This document shows, piece after piece, positions 6,814-8,648 of a stretch of DNA of 8,648 bases. Both the position numbers and the translations under genes were made by a program. The notes below the pieces were generated by a model. The model ran no database searches. It saw only the letters and a program-made list of their open reading frames with translations, and was not told the origin of the DNA. How positions within the stretch are numbered: position 1 is the first letter of the stretch; the number at the start of each line of letters is the position of its first letter. Origin of the DNA: Porphyromonadaceae bacterium (GTDB lineage: Bacteria; Bacteroidota; Bacteroidia; Bacteroidales; Dysgonomonadaceae); NCBI GenBank assembly GCA_003517675.1, contig DPAC01000024.1:1-8648 (forward strand), written 5' to 3'.

Positions 6814-7926
6814 TCAGTATGCAGATACTTCAATCGGTTGGAAACGAAGCTCTTCCCTGTAAAACTCCTCTTTCAACTGATCTATGGTTTCTCTGACTGA
6901 GATGATCGCTTTGGCCTTATAGGCATTTGTTCCGGCAAAAGAAAAACCATGTGAAAAATCTCCTCGTGCTGCATTAAACAGTGCTTCGGAGATACAGAAC
7001 TGAACTTTCTTGTAATCGCATGTTTTCAGGCACTTCCAGGGACACCGCACAGGTTTCTGTGCACCTTGCTGAATCTCCCTCACAAAATCATTGACGATCA
7101 CCCTGCCTGGAAGGCCTACCGGGCTATCGATCAACACGATATCCTCTTTTGAGCAGTCGATATAATTCTGTTTGAATTTTTCCGAGACATCACATTCCGT
7201 GGTGGTCACGAAACGGGTGCCCATCTTCACGGCTTTGGCTCCCGATTGCAACATGTTGTACATGTCACCTCCCGTATAGATGCCTCCTGCTGCTATCACG
7301 GGGATCTCCCTGCCTGTTACCTGTTGAAAAAAATCCATCCCGGCGACAGTCTCTTTCAGGATCGTAATGAGAGATTGCCGGTTGTTCTGCAACTCCTCTT
7401 TGCCAAAACCGAGATGGCCTCCTGCCAGGGGACCCTCCACCACCACGGCATCGGGTATCCTTTCATACTTCTCCAACCAGTGTCTGAAAATTAATTTCGC
7501 AGCTCTGGAGGAGGAGACCTTGGGTACTATTTTTGTGGCAGTATCCCCCTGGTTGATGCTTTCCAGGAATGCGGGGATCTTCAAAGGTAATCCGGCACCG
7601 ATAAAAACAACATCGATTTTTTCTTCTAGAGCCACTCTCAACAGCTCATCAAAGTCGGAGGTAGCCATCATGATATTCACGCCAATGATCCCCCGCGTTT
7701 TCAAGCGTGCTTTACGGATCTCTTTTCTCAACGCGATCTTGTTCGATTCACGAAAGTGCTTCCTGTAATCGGGCTCCGACATGCCGATACCGACAGCAGA
7801 GATCACCCCGATTCCTCCCTCATTTGCAACGGCGGAAGCCAATCCCGACATAGAGACGCACACACCCATTCCTCCTTGTATGATTGGCAGCCTGGCTGTC
7901 AGATCACCTATTTTAAATTCTTCCAT
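6814..7926 (-). CDS. Nitronate monooxygenase / FabK-like NAD(P)H flavin oxidoreductase
   Basis: This 370-residue cytoplasmic FMN-binding TIM-barrel protein belongs to the nitronate monooxygenase (2-nitropropane dioxygenase) and FabK superfamily. Landmarks are PIIQGGMG at 14-21, NEGGIGVISAVG at about 35-46, GVNIM at 82-86, VVEGPLAGGHLG at 162-173 with H171 in the position of the usual catalytic histidine, PVIAAGGI at 209-216 and AVKMGTRFV at 232-240. The C-terminal part carries C295, C299, C303 and C311 (C-x3-C-x3-C-x7-C) followed by FSFAGTNAYKA. This cysteine-containing tail seems typical of a subgroup seen in Clostridia and Bacteroidota. Members may oxidise nitronates or reduce enoyl-ACP; the sequence does not decide, and no fatty-acid genes are adjacent. 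The start at 7924-7926 has an A-rich leader (AAACAAAAGA) and begins just before the barrel. A LytTR regulator gene lies upstream on the same strand. Confidence 0.9.
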   Translation of the reverse strand: MEEFKIGDLTARLPIIQGGMGVCVSMSGLASAVANEGGIGVISAVGIGMSEPDYRKHFRESNKIALRKEIRKARLKTRGIIGVNIMMATSDFDELLRVALEEKIDVVFIGAGLPLKIPAFLESINQGDTATKIVPKVSSSRAAKLIFRHWLEKYERIPDAVVVEGPLAGGHLGFGKEELQNNRQSLITILKETVAGMDFFQQVTGREIPVIAAGGIYTGGDMYNMLQSGAKAVKMGTRFVTTTECDVSEKFKQNYIDCSKEDIVLIDSPVGLPGRVIVNDFVREIQQGAQKPVRCPWKCLKTCDYKKVQFCISEALFNAARGDFSHGFSFAGTNAYKAKAIISVRETIDQLKEEFYREELRFQPIEVSAY

Positions 7927-8054
7927 TCTTTTGTTTGATTATTTGTAGCGAGCAAGAACAATATTTCATGCAAGCCAATTATTAAATTGAGTTTCTCTTC
8001 TCTCCGCTACGTGAAGGAACGGTAAAACAATTTCAAAACTCACCAATAAAATTA

Positions 8055-8138
8055 GGGATGAAATAGCGGACGGCAAAAAAATGGGGATGCCCGGCAAATA
8101 AATAGGGATGAAAAGATGATTAAGGGGTGAAAAAGGGG
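8055..8138. repeat. Tandem GGGATG-type repeat cluster downstream of the LytTR gene
   Basis: Two 18-base copies, GGCAAAAAAATGGGGATG (8072-8089) and GGCAAATAAATAGGGATG (8093-8110), differ at two positions and repeat with a 21-base period. The GGGATG core recurs at 8055-8060, 8084-8089 and 8105-8110, with a degenerate GGGGTG at 8124-8129 and GGGG at 8135-8138. It lies in the 230-base gap between the LytTR gene stop and the nitronate monooxygenase start. Two turns of helix between copies suits a dimeric DNA-binding protein, which makes an operator array plausible. No coding frame is supported here. Confidence 0.6.
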
Positions 8139-8156
8139 AATAGAGTGGTCAAACGA

Positions 8157-8648
8157 CTAAAGCAAGAGTCTTTTGAATTCAGCGATATACATGTGTGAAA
8201 CCTGGACGGGGAAATCCAGATTCTCGATGTACAAGGTATATCCCTGGGAATTCCCCTGCACCTCCATGATTCGATGAATATTCACGATGAAACTCCTGTG
8301 GCATCGGAAGAAAAAACCACAGTTCTGTATTGTTGCTTCTGCTTTGTTCAAGGTGCTCCTGATGGTATGTCTCCGCATCGTTCCCTCACGCTCGTAATAG
8401 ATCTCGATATAATTATCTGCCGATTTTATCACAGATATCGATTCCGGGTTCAGCGTGATCTCATCGTTCTTGTATTCCGACTCAAAATGAATCAGTTTTC
8501 GGCTCTGCTCCCTTTTTTCTATCAGCTTCTGGTTTAGCATCTGTGCCGACTTCAGATTGGAGCGCAATATACGGTTATAATTGATGATGATCAGCAGCGC
8601 CACCGGAACAGAGCCAATCAATATAATCTTCAACACGTCAGAGAGTTC
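8157..8648 (-). CDS. LytTR-family DNA-binding regulator, membrane-anchored (5' end outside window)
   Basis: 163 residues are visible. The frame is open to the window edge, and the GTG at 8634-8636 is probably only an internal valine because ELSD precedes it in frame. A hydrophobic segment at about residues 6-23 of the fragment (KIILIGSVPVALLIII) is followed by a charged, coiled-coil-like linker (about 24-60, NLKSAQMLNQKLIEKREQSR). A LytTR DNA-binding domain then runs from about 65 to 162, with SADNYIEIYY, RCHRSFIVNIHRI and PVQVSHMY typical of the fold. The missing N-terminus probably holds further membrane segments, as in Bacteroidota LytTR proteins that lack a receiver domain. No receiver domain is seen in the visible part. 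Known LytTR proteins bind pairs of direct repeats about two helical turns apart. Its target is unknown, but the repeat cluster just downstream is a candidate. Confidence 0.85.
   Translation of the reverse strand, partial: ELSDVLKIILIGSVPVALLIIINYNRILRSNLKSAQMLNQKLIEKREQSRKLIHFESEYKNDEITLNPESISVIKSADNYIEIYYEREGTMRRHTIRSTLNKAEATIQNCGFFFRCHRSFIVNIHRIMEVQGNSQGYTLYIENLDFPVQVSHMYIAEFKRLLL

Noticed and set aside
6688..6900. 70-codon plus-strand open frame starting MWWPERQ
   Set aside because: Its second half is antisense to the flavoprotein gene and it runs through the C8 tract; no recognisable features or ribosome site.
8003..8070. TCCGCTA...TAGCGGA inverted repeat in the LytTR-flavoprotein gap
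   Set aside because: Only 7 bp separated by 54 bases, with no extension of the stem; too weak to call an operator or attachment site.

Overview
The window looks like the chromosome of a Bacteroidota member. Bacteroidales is most likely, and a Dysgonomonadaceae-type genus such as Proteiniphilum or Petrimonas is a guess. The signs are A-rich leaders mostly without Shine-Dalgarno sequences, a TAnnTTTG-type -7 element before one gene, a membrane-anchored LytTR regulator, and a DUF362 gene beside a polyferredoxin gene. No rRNA, tRNA, transposase or CRISPR array is visible. The genes look like ordinary chromosomal metabolism, with two less-characterised redox parts.

Left, plus strand (1-2189): the 3' part of a DUF362 gene, then after 47 bases a 522-residue membrane polyferredoxin. 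The polyferredoxin reads as a NapH-like membrane half joined to a NapG-like four-cluster half, with a twin-arginine-like motif at the junction. No nitrate reductase or other catalytic subunit is in view, so the electron acceptor is unknown.

Middle, minus strand (6511 down to 2381): a compact operon for a 2-oxo acid dehydrogenase complex, E1 alpha, E1 beta and E2. E1 alpha and E1 beta overlap by 4 bases, and E1 beta and E2 are 11 bases apart. The E1 subunits resemble the Gram-positive pyruvate dehydrogenase type, although a branched-chain substrate cannot be excluded. The E3 subunit (lipoamide dehydrogenase) is not here. After a 152-base gap with its own promoter-like element comes a small exported SagB-type nitroreductase, which ends tail to tail with the polyferredoxin gene.

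Right, minus strand (8648 down to 6814): the C-terminal part of a membrane-anchored LytTR regulator (its 5' end lies outside the window), then a nitronate monooxygenase/FabK-like flavoprotein with a C-terminal cysteine cluster. The 230 bases between them hold a tandem GGGATG-type repeat with 21-base spacing, the best candidate for an undescribed regulatory element. The 302 bases between the flavoprotein and E1 alpha hold a terminator-like hairpin, a run of eight C and the probable E1 alpha promoter.
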